A stretch of 64,000 nt of DNA from the NCBI RefSeq assembly GCF_900103365.1, contig NZ_LT629703.1:6992501-7056500 (forward strand). Reading direction: 5' to 3'. The stretch comes from Afipia sp. GAS231. GTDB lineage: Bacteria > Pseudomonadota > Alphaproteobacteria > Rhizobiales > Xanthobacteraceae. Position numbers and translations under genes: made by a program. Each line of letters begins with the position of its first letter. The stretch's first letter is position 1. Below are positions 34,680 to 43,425 of this stretch, in pieces. The notes below the pieces were generated by a model, which saw only the letters and a list, made by a program, of their open reading frames with translations, made no database searches and had not been told where the DNA came from.

Positions 34680-35126
34680 GGACGCGTGCCTGAGCAGTTC
34701 GTAGACAACAGGGTTATCGGCGCAGGCACTGAGGCCGCATTCCAGCAGCGTCGTCGCCACGTTGGCCGCCGTCAGCGCGATGGCGGCGACAAAGCCGATC
34801 AGCGCCCAGCTATAGTAATGATAACCCAGCAGCGCCGAACCGTAGCCGGTGTCGCCGGGCAGGATGTGCAGCAGCACCTGCCGTGTCGATGCGACCGCGC
34901 CGGCCACCGCCGCCAGCAGCGATATCGCATAATGGCTGGGGCGCGGGCCGAAGCGGATGTTGAGGATCGGCCCGACGGCGAGCGTCGCAAACAGGATGCG
35001 CTGCAATAGACACAGCGGGCAGGGCAGTTCGTGCAGCATGAACTGCGCCGCAAAGGCCGCCGCCAGCACCAGCGCGACCGCGTAGAGGCTGAGGGCATTG
35101 AGCGTGACGGCGCGCGTCTGGGTCAT
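34677..35126 (-). CDS. DsbB-like disulfide-bond formation protein
   Basis: 149 residues with four membrane segments (about 12-32, 40-58, 66-86, 104-128). Cys36 and Cys39 form the CPLC quinone-reactive pair after helix 1. The second periplasmic loop, where canonical DsbB has its second Cys pair, has none; the only other Cys are 130 and 135, after helix 4. So it is a divergent DsbB subtype with a different partner or route. Preceded by a DUF5993 gene with a 7-base gap. Confidence 0.9.
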   Translation of the reverse strand: MTQTRAVTLNALSLYAVALVLAAAFAAQFMLHELPCPLCLLQRILFATLAVGPILNIRFGPRPSHYAISLLAAVAGAVASTRQVLLHILPGDTGYGSALLGYHYYSWALIGFVAAIALTAANVATTLLECGLSACADNPVVYELLRHAS

Positions 35127-35133
35127 GGATTCC

Positions 35134-35292
35134 TCAGAACGACAGCTTCAGCGTATCGGTAGCGTGGTGCAGATAGGTTGCAACGCACGCGATCAGGACG
35201 GCGGCGAACAGGCCAAGCGCCCACGGCCGCGGACCGCGCCAGGCGGCCAGCATCACGACGGCGACGGCGAGAAACAACAGGGTGAATTCCAT
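35134..35292 (-). CDS. DUF5993 small membrane protein
   Basis: 52 residues. Starts MEFTLLFLAVAVVMLAAWRG, then a second hydrophobic segment (ALGLFAAVLIACVA), and ends HHATDTLKLSF, the conserved end of DUF5993 proteins. Two membrane helices. It is encoded 7 bases before the dsbB-like gene on the same strand, the association expected for this family, so it probably works with that protein in disulfide chemistry. Confidence 0.85.
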   Translation of the reverse strand: MEFTLLFLAVAVVMLAAWRGPRPWALGLFAAVLIACVATYLHHATDTLKLSF

Positions 35293-35421
35293 ATCCGGTC
35301 CGGCAGCGAATGATGCCTCAGTCTATGATAGATTCGACGCGCAGCCACACGAATTTGATTGTCCGCACGCGTCTCGCTATTCCATGATAGGCGAAATTCA
35401 AAGATCCGGTCGGGGTGTCCC

Positions 35422-36741
35422 ATGACAGCAGAAACGATCCGCCCCGCCGTCCGTCATCAGCCGTGGTACAAGATTCTTTACATTCAGGTCCTGATCGCGA
35501 TCGGGCTCGGCGTTCTGATCGGCCGGTTCTATCCGGATCTGGGCAAGGAGCTGAAGCCGCTCGGCGACGGGTTCATCGCCTTGATCAAGATGATGATTGC
35601 GCCGGTGATCTTCTGCACCGTCGTGCATGGCATCTCGTCGATGGGCGATCTGAAGCGGGTCGGCCGGGTCGGACTAAAGGCCCTGATCTATTTCGAGGCG
35701 GTCTCGACGGTGGCGCTTGCCATCGGCCTGATCGTCGGCGAAGTGCTGCAGCCCGGTCACGGCTTCAACATCGATCCGGCGACGATCGACCCCAAATCGG
35801 TGGCGACCTATGTCACCAAGGCCAAGGAAGAAGGCATCGTCGCTCATTTGCTCGGGATCATTCCCGACAGCTACTTCGGCGCGCTCGCCCGCGGCGACCT
35901 GCTGCAGGTCCTGCTGGTGTCGATCCTCTCGGGCTTTGCCGTGGCGTTCCTTGGCAAGGCCGGCGAGCCGATTTCCCATGCCGTCGACCAGGCCGCCAAG
36001 ATGTTCTTCCGCATCATCCGCATGATCGTTCGCCTGGCGCCGTTGGGCGCTTTCGGCGCGATGGCGTTCACCGTCGGCGCCTATGGCCTCAATTCGCTGT
36101 GGAACCTGATCGCGCTGATCGCGACCTTCTATCTCACCAGCATTCTGTTCGTGTTGATCGTGCTGGGTTCGATTGCGCGGCTTTCGGGATTCTCGATCAT
36201 TCGCTTCATCCTCTACATCAAGGATGAGCTGCTGATCGTGCTCGGAACCTCGTCCTCGGAAACCGTGCTGCCACAGATGATCCAGAAAATGGAGCATCTC
36301 GGCGCGTCGCGGCCGGTGGTCGGTCTCGTCATTCCTACCGGCTACAGTTTCAATCTCGACGGCACCAACATCTACATGACGCTGGCGACGCTGTTCCTGG
36401 CGCAGGCGACCAATACCCATCTGACGATCTGGCAGGAACTCGGCATTCTCGGCATCGCCATCATCACCTCGAAAGGCGCTTCCGGCGTCACCGGCGCGGG
36501 CTTCATCACGCTGGCGGCGACGCTCTCGATCGTGCCTGACATACCGATCCAGTCGATCGCCATTCTGGTCGGCATCGACAAGTTCATGAGCGAATGCCGC
36601 GCGCTGACCAATCTGATCGGCAACGGCGTTGCCTGCATTGTCATCAGCCGCTCGGAGGGCGAACTGGACAAGGACATGCTGCACGAAGCCATGGCGCATC
36701 CGATCGAATTGGGCGAAGCCCTCGAGCCGGGTGCGGCGTAG
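35422..36741 (+). CDS. dctA: C4-dicarboxylate transporter DctA
   Basis: 439 residues, sodium/proton:dicarboxylate symporter of the DAACS (GltPh-fold) family, inner membrane. Key segments: [17 protein letters not shown], the Ser-rich re-entrant loop [11 protein letters not shown], and the substrate-binding [15 protein letters not shown]. In rhizobia it imports succinate, fumarate and malate, the carbon source in nodules. ATG 35422 gives the family N-terminus. No sigma-54 site (TGGCAC..TTGC) and no dctBD genes were seen nearby, so control may be remote or different. Confidence 0.95.
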   Translation: MTAETIRPAVRHQPWYKILYIQVLIAIGLGVLIGRFYPDLGKELKPLGDGFIALIKMMIAPVIFCTVVHGISSMGDLKRVGRVGLKALIYFEAVSTVALAIGLIVGEVLQPGHGFNIDPATIDPKSVATYVTKAKEEGIVAHLLGIIPDSYFGALARGDLLQVLLVSILSGFAVAFLGKAGEPISHAVDQAAKMFFRIIRMIVRLAPLGAFGAMAFTVGAYGLNSLWNLIALIATFYLTSILFVLIVLGSIARLSGFSIIRFILYIKDELLIVLGTSSSETVLPQMIQKMEHLGASRPVVGLVIPTGYSFNLDGTNIYMTLATLFLAQATNTHLTIWQELGILGIAIITSKGASGVTGAGFITLAATLSIVPDIPIQSIAILVGIDKFMSECRALTNLIGNGVACIVISRSEGELDKDMLHEAMAHPIELGEALEPGAA

Positions 36742-36761
36742 ACGGCGCCGAGACGCCGTCT
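36740..36761. terminator. Candidate bidirectional terminator hairpin after dctA
   Basis: AGACGGCG (36740-36747) and CGCCGTCT (36754-36761) form an 8-base perfect stem with loop CCGAGA. It starts within the dctA stop codon and lies between convergent genes. No T-run follows, so a Rho-dependent or weak terminator is more likely. Confidence 0.45.
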
Positions 36762-36790
36762 CGCGGTTTGCGCTCGTTGCCCGGAGTGCG

Positions 36791-38314
36791 CTACGGGTGC
36801 TCCTCCCGTTTCCTCGGCCCGCTCGAGGCCTTCAGTTCCGCGATACGCGACGGGCTGACGGAGGTCGACGCGTACTGGTTCTGGGTGGATTGCTGGGCGG
36901 CGGTCTTCGGTCTGCCCTTCGAGGCAAAGTAATGTTCGAGATGCTTTGCGATCTGCGTCTTCATGAACTGCTTGGCCTGCGCCGGATCCTGGATGTCCTG
37001 GGTGCGTAGCGGATTGCGTTGTTCTGGGTGCGGGTCGAGGTGCACGGTTCCGTTGAGAACTTCCCGGGCCATCGGATCCAGCGGCTGCGGCTGGACTGGA
37101 GCTGCGACGTCGGGCGTAGTGGTTCGCCAGGTGTGCGTGCCATCATCGACGAGATATTTGGCCGTCAGCTTGGCGGCGTTGGCATCGCGCTTGGTCAGGA
37201 AGCCGCCGGGCAATTGCAGGGCGTCAATGATCGAGCCGGGGATGGTCGAGTGGCTATAGACCGTCGAATCGACGCCGGGCTTGAACCAGGGCGAGATCAA
37301 TATTGCGGGGACGCGCAACCCGAGCCGTTTGAAGTCGAACGGAACGAGAAACGACGGGTCCGCGGTGCCGTCGATGCCGTCGGGTGACACCGTCGCCGGC
37401 GGCGGCACATGGTCGAAATAACCGCCATGTTCGTCGAACACGATGATCAGCAGGGTCTTCTTCCAGACGGCGGGCTGCGAGCGCAGGGCTCCATAAACGT
37501 CGGCCACCAGCTTTTCGGCCGGCCGCACGTCGGCAGGGGCATGCATGCTGTTGGTGGGATGCTGCGGCGAGTTGATAAAGGCCGGCGTAATGAACGAGTA
37601 GGTCGCGAGCTTGTCGCCGGCGACGTCGCTGACGAAGTTGCCTTCGAACGGGACGTGATTGGTCTCGTTCTTCTGGAGGTAGGGGTACAGTTCGAGGATG
37701 TCGTCCTGGTCGTGATAGTAACTGCGCCACGACCGCGACGGATCGGCATTGATGCGATCATAGAGCGTCTTGCAGTTGAATTTCGGCTTCCAGTCGGCGT
37801 TATAGGTATAGCCCTGCGAGGTTGCCGCATGCACGTAAGCGCGGTTGGGCATGGTCGGGCCCGGCACGTCGGCGAACCAGCGGTCGCACAGCACGAAGTT
37901 CTTTGCCAAAGTGGACAGTACGGGGAGCTGCACCGGATCGAAGGCGTTCATCACCTGCTGCAATTCGCTCGTCGTCGGCTCGCGTTTCAGGTCGTAGGCG
38001 AGGGAGGTTTTGAAGGACGCAACGAAGCCGTTCAGTGGCGGCGTCGCGGCTGCAACGGCTGCGCTCGGCTTGGTGACGCCGAACAGTTGCTCGTTGGTCT
38101 GCTTGAGGCTGTGCGACGGGCCTTGCCCGATGGCGGTGTAGTCACCGCCCTTGCTGGATTTGAATGTCCCGCTGCTGGTGTCGCCGGGCTTCAGATAATT
38201 GACGCCGCCTTTTTTCGAGAGTCCGTCGCCAATCCCGAGGTATCCGAACAGGTGGTCAAAGGATCGATTTTCCAGCATCAGCACGACAAAGTGGTCGAAG
38301 AGCAGTTTGGTCAT
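36791..38314 (-). CDS. Phosphoesterase/phospholipase C-family protein
   Basis: 507 residues of the phosphoesterase family that includes non-haemolytic phospholipase C and AcpA. N-terminal VVLMLENRSFDHLFGYLG is the conserved metal-binding block; IIVFDEHGGYFDHVPPP and SPWFKPGV are further family motifs. There is no signal peptide, unlike secreted phospholipases. ATG 38314 was chosen because TTTGGAGGCTTTC just upstream is its ribosome-binding site. Substrate, lipid or other phosphodiester, not decided. Confidence 0.9.
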   Translation of the reverse strand: MTKLLFDHFVVLMLENRSFDHLFGYLGIGDGLSKKGGVNYLKPGDTSSGTFKSSKGGDYTAIGQGPSHSLKQTNEQLFGVTKPSAAVAAATPPLNGFVASFKTSLAYDLKREPTTSELQQVMNAFDPVQLPVLSTLAKNFVLCDRWFADVPGPTMPNRAYVHAATSQGYTYNADWKPKFNCKTLYDRINADPSRSWRSYYHDQDDILELYPYLQKNETNHVPFEGNFVSDVAGDKLATYSFITPAFINSPQHPTNSMHAPADVRPAEKLVADVYGALRSQPAVWKKTLLIIVFDEHGGYFDHVPPPATVSPDGIDGTADPSFLVPFDFKRLGLRVPAILISPWFKPGVDSTVYSHSTIPGSIIDALQLPGGFLTKRDANAAKLTAKYLVDDGTHTWRTTTPDVAAPVQPQPLDPMAREVLNGTVHLDPHPEQRNPLRTQDIQDPAQAKQFMKTQIAKHLEHYFASKGRPKTAAQQSTQNQYASTSVSPSRIAELKASSGPRKREEHP

Positions 38315-38547
38315 GAAAGCCTCCAAATGCCAGGGCAGCGGTTGCAGGATCAGGGCCGCGGGCTGCGCAGCGGGGATCGATGTGATATCGAGGCCGGCAA
38401 ATACTTTCTGAGTGAACTATCAAAGGTTGAAAAGAAGGAAGATACATCCGAAGGCCACGTCATTCAAGTACGGGGTTCGTCCCCGGTGGCCGGAGTCGGC
38501 GAAATAATCAGCAACAATCAAATCTCTCGATGGGGGGCGGGCGCGCG

Positions 38548-38919
38548 ATGACGATCACGATCTACGGTATCAAGAACTGTGACACCATGAAGAAGGCCCG
38601 TGCCTGGCTCGATGGCCACGGCATCGCCTACGACTTTCACGACTACAAGACCGCAGGCATTGCCAAGGACAAGCTCAAGCAGTGGTCCGACGAACTTGGC
38701 TGGGAAACATTGCTCAACCGCGCCGGCACCACCTTTCGCAAGCTGCCCGATAGCGACAAGGAAGGTCTCAACGAGCGCAAGGCGCTGGCGCTGATGGCGG
38801 CGCAACCGTCGATGATCAAGCGTCCGGTGCTCGACGTCGGCGGAAAATTGCTGGCCGGATTCAAGCCGGAGATTTATGCAAAGGAAGTGCCGTCGAAGTC
38901 GGGCAGCCGCAAAGCCTAG
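38548..38919 (+). CDS. ArsC/Spx-family reductase (YffB type)
   Basis: 123 residues, thioredoxin fold. The YGIKNCDTMKKA block with Cys11 and the later NRAGTTFRKL and SMIKRPVLD segments are those of YffB, a glutathione-dependent thiol reductase-like protein; the three-Cys/Arg set of true arsenate reductases is not complete. ATG 38548 with GGGGGGCGGG upstream. Its TAG stop abuts a composite repeat. 38315-38547 contains no gene. Confidence 0.88.
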   Translation: MTITIYGIKNCDTMKKARAWLDGHGIAYDFHDYKTAGIAKDKLKQWSDELGWETLLNRAGTTFRKLPDSDKEGLNERKALALMAAQPSMIKRPVLDVGGKLLAGFKPEIYAKEVPSKSGSRKA

Positions 38920-39001
38920 AGCGTTTTCGAGCGAAGAGAAAACGCGTCAAAGCAAGAAACCAGAGCCCGGGTCTGATTCAATCAGAACCGATAAGGCTCT
39001 A
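38920..39001. repeat. Composite A-K repeat between convergent ArsC-like and PAS_5 genes
   Basis: Shortened family A hairpin (38920-38951; outer stem AGCGTTTTC/GAAAACGC kept, core deleted), then the K unit from AGAGCCCGGGTCTGATTC to GGCTCTAG. As at 34584-34679, the left edge follows the in-frame TAG of the plus-strand gene and the right edge (CTA at 38999-39001) is the stop of the minus-strand gene. Confidence 0.9.
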
Positions 39002-39622
39002 GTCGAGTTCGACGACTTCATCGGAGGCGCTCGGGTTTGCCCGGGCCGAGGCGGCGTCGCGATCGATGACCGCGCTGACCAGGGTCACCGGCAGCGCCTT
39101 GGGCTGCAGGCCCATCAGGTTGTTGATCTTGAAGCCGCCCTCGATGCTGATGCTCTTGTAGGAGCCGACGATCTGCTCGACAGCCTCGCCGCCGCCGAAC
39201 GGCAGCAACAGCCGCTCATAGGATACGTCCTTGCCGTCCTCGTCCTGCACCATCGAGATCGAGTAGGCCGGCCGCTTGTGCGCCAGGCAGGTGCGGTACA
39301 GCGTCATCACATTGGCATATCGCGCCGGCCCGATGGCTTCGTCGAGAAAGCGGTTGGTTCGCTTCGACGGCTCGACGTGCTCGTTGCCGTAAATGGCGGT
39401 CAGCCTTGCGCCTTCCTGGGTGATCCGGAAGCGCGCCTCGTCGCCCTGGCCGACGACGTCGAATCCCATCATGTCGGCGAGTTCGTCGGCGACGCGGTCC
39501 GGCTGGAAATCATGGAGCAGGGGCAACGGGCGATGCCTGGCCGCGGCGCGCAGCCACGTGTTCAGCAGATAGCGCTGCCGGATCGATCGGACCACCGAGG
39601 GGTCGGAACCGGCAAATGCCAT
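38999..39622 (-). CDS. PAS_5-type domain protein (paralogue 1)
   Basis: 207 residues, all occupied by the alphaproteobacterial PAS_5-like domain: VRSIRQRYLLNTWLRAA near the start, a SISMVQDEDGKDVSYERLLLPF strand pair, then GGFKINNLMG. Ligand and partner unknown; no output domain is fused. ATG 39622 was chosen. It lies 5 bases after the stop of a paralogue with the same architecture, so it arose by tandem duplication and is co-transcribed. Confidence 0.85.
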   Translation of the reverse strand: MAFAGSDPSVVRSIRQRYLLNTWLRAAARHRPLPLLHDFQPDRVADELADMMGFDVVGQGDEARFRITQEGARLTAIYGNEHVEPSKRTNRFLDEAIGPARYANVMTLYRTCLAHKRPAYSISMVQDEDGKDVSYERLLLPFGGGEAVEQIVGSYKSISIEGGFKINNLMGLQPKALPVTLVSAVIDRDAASARANPSASDEVVELD

Positions 39623-39627
39623 CGCCT

Positions 39628-40266
39628 TCAACCGAATTCGAGCACGTCGCCCGACGGAATGCGGCCGGGGACGCGATGGAAGAGCTCGCGGTCGATGATG
39701 GTGCGAAGCTTGGGTATCGGCAGTTGGTCGCTTCCGCGCATCAGGTTCCTGATCTCGAAGCCGCCATCCTCGCTGATGGTCTTCAGCGATGCGATGATGT
39801 GGGTGACGCCGTCGCTTTCCGAGAACGGCAAAAGCAGCCGCTCATACGCAACGATTCGCCCGTAGACGTCATCGATATTGGCGATGGTATAGGCGGGCAG
39901 GCGGCGCGCGATGCATTCGTAGTAGACCGGCATCACGATCGGCGCGAGCCTGGCGCCGAGATACTCGTCGAGGTAGCGGCCCTTGCCGGAGCTGCCATAG
40001 GCGCTCGACATTCGGGTGCCGTCACTCTGGATCGTCAGGCGCGGTGGCTGTTGGCGCGCATCGACGGTGCAGTAGACGAGGTCGGGTTGTTCTTCCTCGA
40101 TTCGCTCCGGTTGATATTCATCGATGTGCGGCAGCGACTGGTTGCGGGCATAAAGCCGCAGCCAGGTGTTCAGCAGGTCGCGCTGCTTGATCGATTTGAC
40201 GACCGACGGTTGGGCGCTTTCAAATTCCAAGGCCGCAATCCTTGCCCATGTAAATCGCGTGATCAT
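39628..40266 (-). CDS. PAS_5-type domain protein (paralogue 2)
   Basis: 212 residues. Shares with the next gene VKSIKQRDLLNTWLRLYAR, IANIDDVYGRIVAYERLLLP and GGFEIRNLMRG. ATG 40266; the frame stays open upstream to 41397, but that part is antisense to the ABC transporter gene. First gene of a two-gene operon transcribed away from the Liv-type transporter. Confidence 0.85.
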   Translation of the reverse strand: MITRFTWARIAALEFESAQPSVVKSIKQRDLLNTWLRLYARNQSLPHIDEYQPERIEEEQPDLVYCTVDARQQPPRLTIQSDGTRMSSAYGSSGKGRYLDEYLGARLAPIVMPVYYECIARRLPAYTIANIDDVYGRIVAYERLLLPFSESDGVTHIIASLKTISEDGGFEIRNLMRGSDQLPIPKLRTIIDRELFHRVPGRIPSGDVLEFG

Positions 40267-40587
40267 CCGCCCGAGGCGGAAATATTCTATGAAAGCGGCG
40301 GATCTCAGCAAAACACCGTTAACGATGACTTTCCGGCGCGGACCGGTTAGCCGAAAGCCGCTGGCGGATCGACCAAACCGGCCGGTGGCGCAATTCGACT
40401 TTTGGCGGGCTCGGAACCGGGGCGTACCCCCGCCCGTGCCCTGCTTTCCACCTTGCCTAATCCCCGCCGTTGACGGCATATTCCGGCCCGGAGGCGGCAG
40501 GCTCGGGACAGTTTCCAAGAACGTCCAGGAGAGCCTGCGCGACAGGGAAAAATTGGCCACGCGCGAGGGGACTTCGCGGCTGGGCCG
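40267..40587. promoter_or_regulatory. Divergent intergenic region between PAS_5 pair and transporter operon
   Basis: 321 bases without a supported gene. It should hold the promoters for both directions. ACCGGTTAGCC (40343-40353) and ACCGGCCGGTGG are visible as partial palindromes, but no convincing promoter or operator could be assigned. Confidence 0.4.
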
Positions 40588-41358
40588 ATGGGGGAAATTT
40601 GTTTGGCTGATGAGTTCATTCTCGAAACCCACGGATTGACCAAGGAATTCGCGGGTTTCTTTGCCGTTCGCGACGTTGCCCTCAAGGTGCGCCGCGGCAG
40701 CATTCATGCGTTGATCGGGCCCAACGGCGCCGGCAAGACGACGTGCTTCAATCTTCTGACCAAGTTCCTGAAGCCCTCGGCAGGCCAGATCCTGTACAAG
40801 GGCAAGGACATCACCGCGATGGCGCCGGCGGATGTGGCCCGCCTCGGCCTGGTGCGTTCGTTCCAGATCTCGGCGGTGTTTCCGCACCTGACGGCGCTGG
40901 AGAACGTACGGGTCGCATTGCAGCGCCAGCACGGCTCTTCGTTCGACTTCTGGCGCTCCAAGACCGTGCTCGACCGTTTCAACGGCCGCGCTCATGAGCT
41001 GCTGAACGACGTGGGCCTGAGCGAATTTTCCAACACGCCGGCCGTCGAGATGCCCTATGGGCGCAAGCGCGCGCTTGAAATTGCGACGACGCTGGCGCTC
41101 GACCCGGAAATGATGCTGCTCGACGAGCCGATGGCCGGCATGGGTCACGAGGACATCGACAAGGTCGCGGCGCTGATCAAGCGAATTTCGGCGAAGTACA
41201 CCATCCTGATGGTCGAGCATAATCTGAACGTGGTGGCCAACCTCTCCGACACCATCACGGTATTGACGCGCGGCCAGGTGCTGGCGGAAGGCAATTACGC
41301 CGAACTGTCCAAGGACGAACGCGTCAAGGAAGCCTATCTGGGGGCCGGTCATGACTGA
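40588..41358 (+). CDS. livG: Liv-type ABC transporter ATP-binding protein LivG
   Basis: 256 residues, one of the two ATPases of a branched-chain amino acid-type (HAAT) importer. Walker A GPNGAGKT at 44-51, Q-loop FQISAVFPHLT, signature region PYGRKRALEIA, Walker B MMLLDEP, and the LivG-type H-loop MVEHNLN. ATG 40588 is used, but TTG at 40603 (giving LADEFILETHG) has the better-placed GGGGGA. Overlaps livF by 8 bases. Confidence 0.93.
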   Translation: MGEICLADEFILETHGLTKEFAGFFAVRDVALKVRRGSIHALIGPNGAGKTTCFNLLTKFLKPSAGQILYKGKDITAMAPADVARLGLVRSFQISAVFPHLTALENVRVALQRQHGSSFDFWRSKTVLDRFNGRAHELLNDVGLSEFSNTPAVEMPYGRKRALEIATTLALDPEMMLLDEPMAGMGHEDIDKVAALIKRISAKYTILMVEHNLNVVANLSDTITVLTRGQVLAEGNYAELSKDERVKEAYLGAGHD

Positions 41359-42094
41359 TTTGAAAATGGCCGAGGCCGCAACCAAACCCGCGGGCACACA
41401 GGTTCTTTCGGTTCAGGATCTGCAAGCCTGGTACGGCGAATCCCACATTCTTCACGGCGTCAATTTCAATGTGAACGCCGGCGAAGTGGTCACGTTGCTC
41501 GGCCGCAACGGCGCCGGCAAGACCACGACGCTGAAATCGATCATGGGGATCATCGGCAAGCGCACCGGCTCGATCCGCTTCGACAACCAGGACATCATCC
41601 GCACCTCGTCCGACAGGATTGCGCGGATGGGGATTGCCTTCTGTCCGGAGGAGCGCGGTATTTTCGCCAGCCTCGACGTGCGCGAAAACCTGTTGCTGCC
41701 GCCGATCGTGCGCTCCGGCGGGCTGTCGCTCGACCAGATTTTTGATCTTTTCCCGAACCTCAAGGAGCGCCTGAACAGCCAAGGCACAAAACTTTCGGGC
41801 GGCGAACAGCAGATGCTGGCGATCGCCAGGATCCTGCGCACCGGCGCGCGCTTCCTGATGCTGGACGAGCCGACCGAGGGGCTGGCGCCCGTCATCATCC
41901 AGCAGATCGGCCACACCATCGCGCGGCTGAAGTCGGAAGGTTTCACGATCCTCCTGGTCGAGCAGAATTTCCGCTTCGCCTCGACGGTCGCTGATCGCTA
42001 CTACATCGTCGAGCACGGCAAGGTGATCGACGGATTTGCCAATTCCGAGCTGTCGTCCAACATGGACAAGCTCCACACCTATCTCGGCGTCTGA
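41351..42094 (+). CDS. livF: Liv-type ABC transporter ATP-binding protein LivF
   Basis: 247 residues, partner ATPase of LivG. Walker A GRNGAGKT at 51-58, signature LSGGEQQMLAIAR, Walker B FLMLDEP, and LLVEQNFRFA. The first 18 residues are an extra leader before the usual start. Its start overlaps livG and the binding-protein gene follows after 39 bases: operon livG-livF-binding protein-livH-livM. Confidence 0.94.
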   Translation: MTDLKMAEAATKPAGTQVLSVQDLQAWYGESHILHGVNFNVNAGEVVTLLGRNGAGKTTTLKSIMGIIGKRTGSIRFDNQDIIRTSSDRIARMGIAFCPEERGIFASLDVRENLLLPPIVRSGGLSLDQIFDLFPNLKERLNSQGTKLSGGEQQMLAIARILRTGARFLMLDEPTEGLAPVIIQQIGHTIARLKSEGFTILLVEQNFRFASTVADRYYIVEHGKVIDGFANSELSSNMDKLHTYLGV

Positions 42095-42133
42095 TCCGCA
42101 CAACGCCCGCAAGCAGTTTTTACGGAGAAAAGT

Positions 42134-43354
42134 ATGAAACATCGTATTTCAACCCTTATCCTCGGCACCGCCCTGGCATTGGCCGCGAATGGCGGCGCTC
42201 TGGCGCAGGACAAGGCCATCAAGGTCGGCGTCCTCACCGACAATTCCGGGCTTTATTCCGATCTCGGCGGCGCCGGCTCGACGCTGGCGGCGCAGATGGC
42301 GATCGAAGACTCCGGGATGGCAGCCAAAGGCTGGAAGATCGACCTGATTTCGGCCGACCATCAGAACAAGCCGGACATCGCCACCACCATCGCGCGCCAA
42401 TGGATCGACGTCGAGAAGGTCGACGTCCTGATGGACGTGCTCAATTCCGGCGTTGCCCTTGCGGTCAATAACGTCGTGAAGGAAAAAAACAGTGTGATGA
42501 TCAACTCGGGCGCCGCGAGTTCCGATCTCACCAACGCCCAGTGCACGCCGAATACGGTTCACTGGACCTACGATACCTACATGCTGGCCCACAGCACCGG
42601 TGCGGCGCTGGTCAAGGCCGGTGGCGACACCTGGTACTTCCTCACGGCCGATTACGCCTTCGGCGCGGCGCTTGAGCGCGACACCACGGCCGTCGTCCTC
42701 GCCTCCGGCGGCAAGGTGGTCGGTAGCGTGAAACATCCGCTCAATTCATCGGACTTCTCGTCCTTCCTGCTGCAGGCCCAGGCGTCGAAGGCCAAGATCA
42801 TCGGCATGGCCAACGCCGGCGGCGACACCACCAACACGATCAAGCAGGCTGCCGAATTCGGCATCGTCTCGGGTGGGCAGAAGCTCGCGGGATTGCTGCT
42901 GTTCATCAGTGACGTGCACTCGCTTGGTCTGAACGTCGCGCAGGGCCTCAACCTGAGTTCGACGTTCTATTGGGACATGAACGATCAGACCCGGGCGTTC
43001 TCCAAGCGCTTCGCCGATCGCATGAAGACCAAGGCGATGCCGACAATGGTGCAGGCGGGCGTCTATTCCGGGCTGCTGCATTATTTCAAGGCGCTCGACG
43101 CCCTCGGCGGCAATCCGCATGACGGTGCCAAGGAGGTCGCGAAGATGAAGGAGCTTCCGACCGACGATGCGCTGTTCGGCAAGGGCAGCATTCAGCCGAA
43201 CGGCCGGGCGCTTCATCCGGCCTACCTGTTCGAGGTCAAGAAGCCGTCCGAATCCAAGGGGCCGTGGGACTATTACAAGCTGATCGGAACCACCCCGGCG
43301 GACCAGGCGTTCAGGCCGCTTTCGGAAAGTGCGTGTCCGCTTCTGAAGAAGTAG
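42134..43354 (+). CDS. Liv-type periplasmic substrate-binding protein
   Basis: 406 residues, periplasmic binding fold type I. Signal peptide 1-25 ends ALAQ. KVGVLTDNSGLYSDLGG and DHQNKPDIATTIARQWI are family segments. It delivers substrate to the LivGFHM complex encoded around it. Sequence type is the broad HAAT group, so the ligand may be an amino acid, amide, urea or aromatic acid. A close paralogue stands alone at 60867-62093. ACGGAGAAAAGT precedes the ATG. Confidence 0.94.
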   Translation: MKHRISTLILGTALALAANGGALAQDKAIKVGVLTDNSGLYSDLGGAGSTLAAQMAIEDSGMAAKGWKIDLISADHQNKPDIATTIARQWIDVEKVDVLMDVLNSGVALAVNNVVKEKNSVMINSGAASSDLTNAQCTPNTVHWTYDTYMLAHSTGAALVKAGGDTWYFLTADYAFGAALERDTTAVVLASGGKVVGSVKHPLNSSDFSSFLLQAQASKAKIIGMANAGGDTTNTIKQAAEFGIVSGGQKLAGLLLFISDVHSLGLNVAQGLNLSSTFYWDMNDQTRAFSKRFADRMKTKAMPTMVQAGVYSGLLHYFKALDALGGNPHDGAKEVAKMKELPTDDALFGKGSIQPNGRALHPAYLFEVKKPSESKGPWDYYKLIGTTPADQAFRPLSESACPLLKK

Positions 43355-43425
43355 TGGCGAAGCCCCGTCGGTGGTGTGCCGCCGGATGTCGCCGGTCAAG
43401 CGAATGGACGATGTGAGATAAATTC

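Noticed and set aside
35293..35421. Search for a sigma-54 (DctD/RpoN) promoter before dctA
   Set aside because: No TGGCAC-N5-TTGC match was found, so no RpoN control is claimed.
38470..38487. CGGGGTTCGTCCCCG looks like a tRNA T-arm
   Set aside because: No D-arm, anticodon arm or acceptor stem can be formed around it; just a small hairpin.
38548..38919. Calling the ArsC-like gene an arsenate reductase
   Set aside because: It has the YffB signature and lacks the full arsenate reductase active site; no ars genes are nearby.
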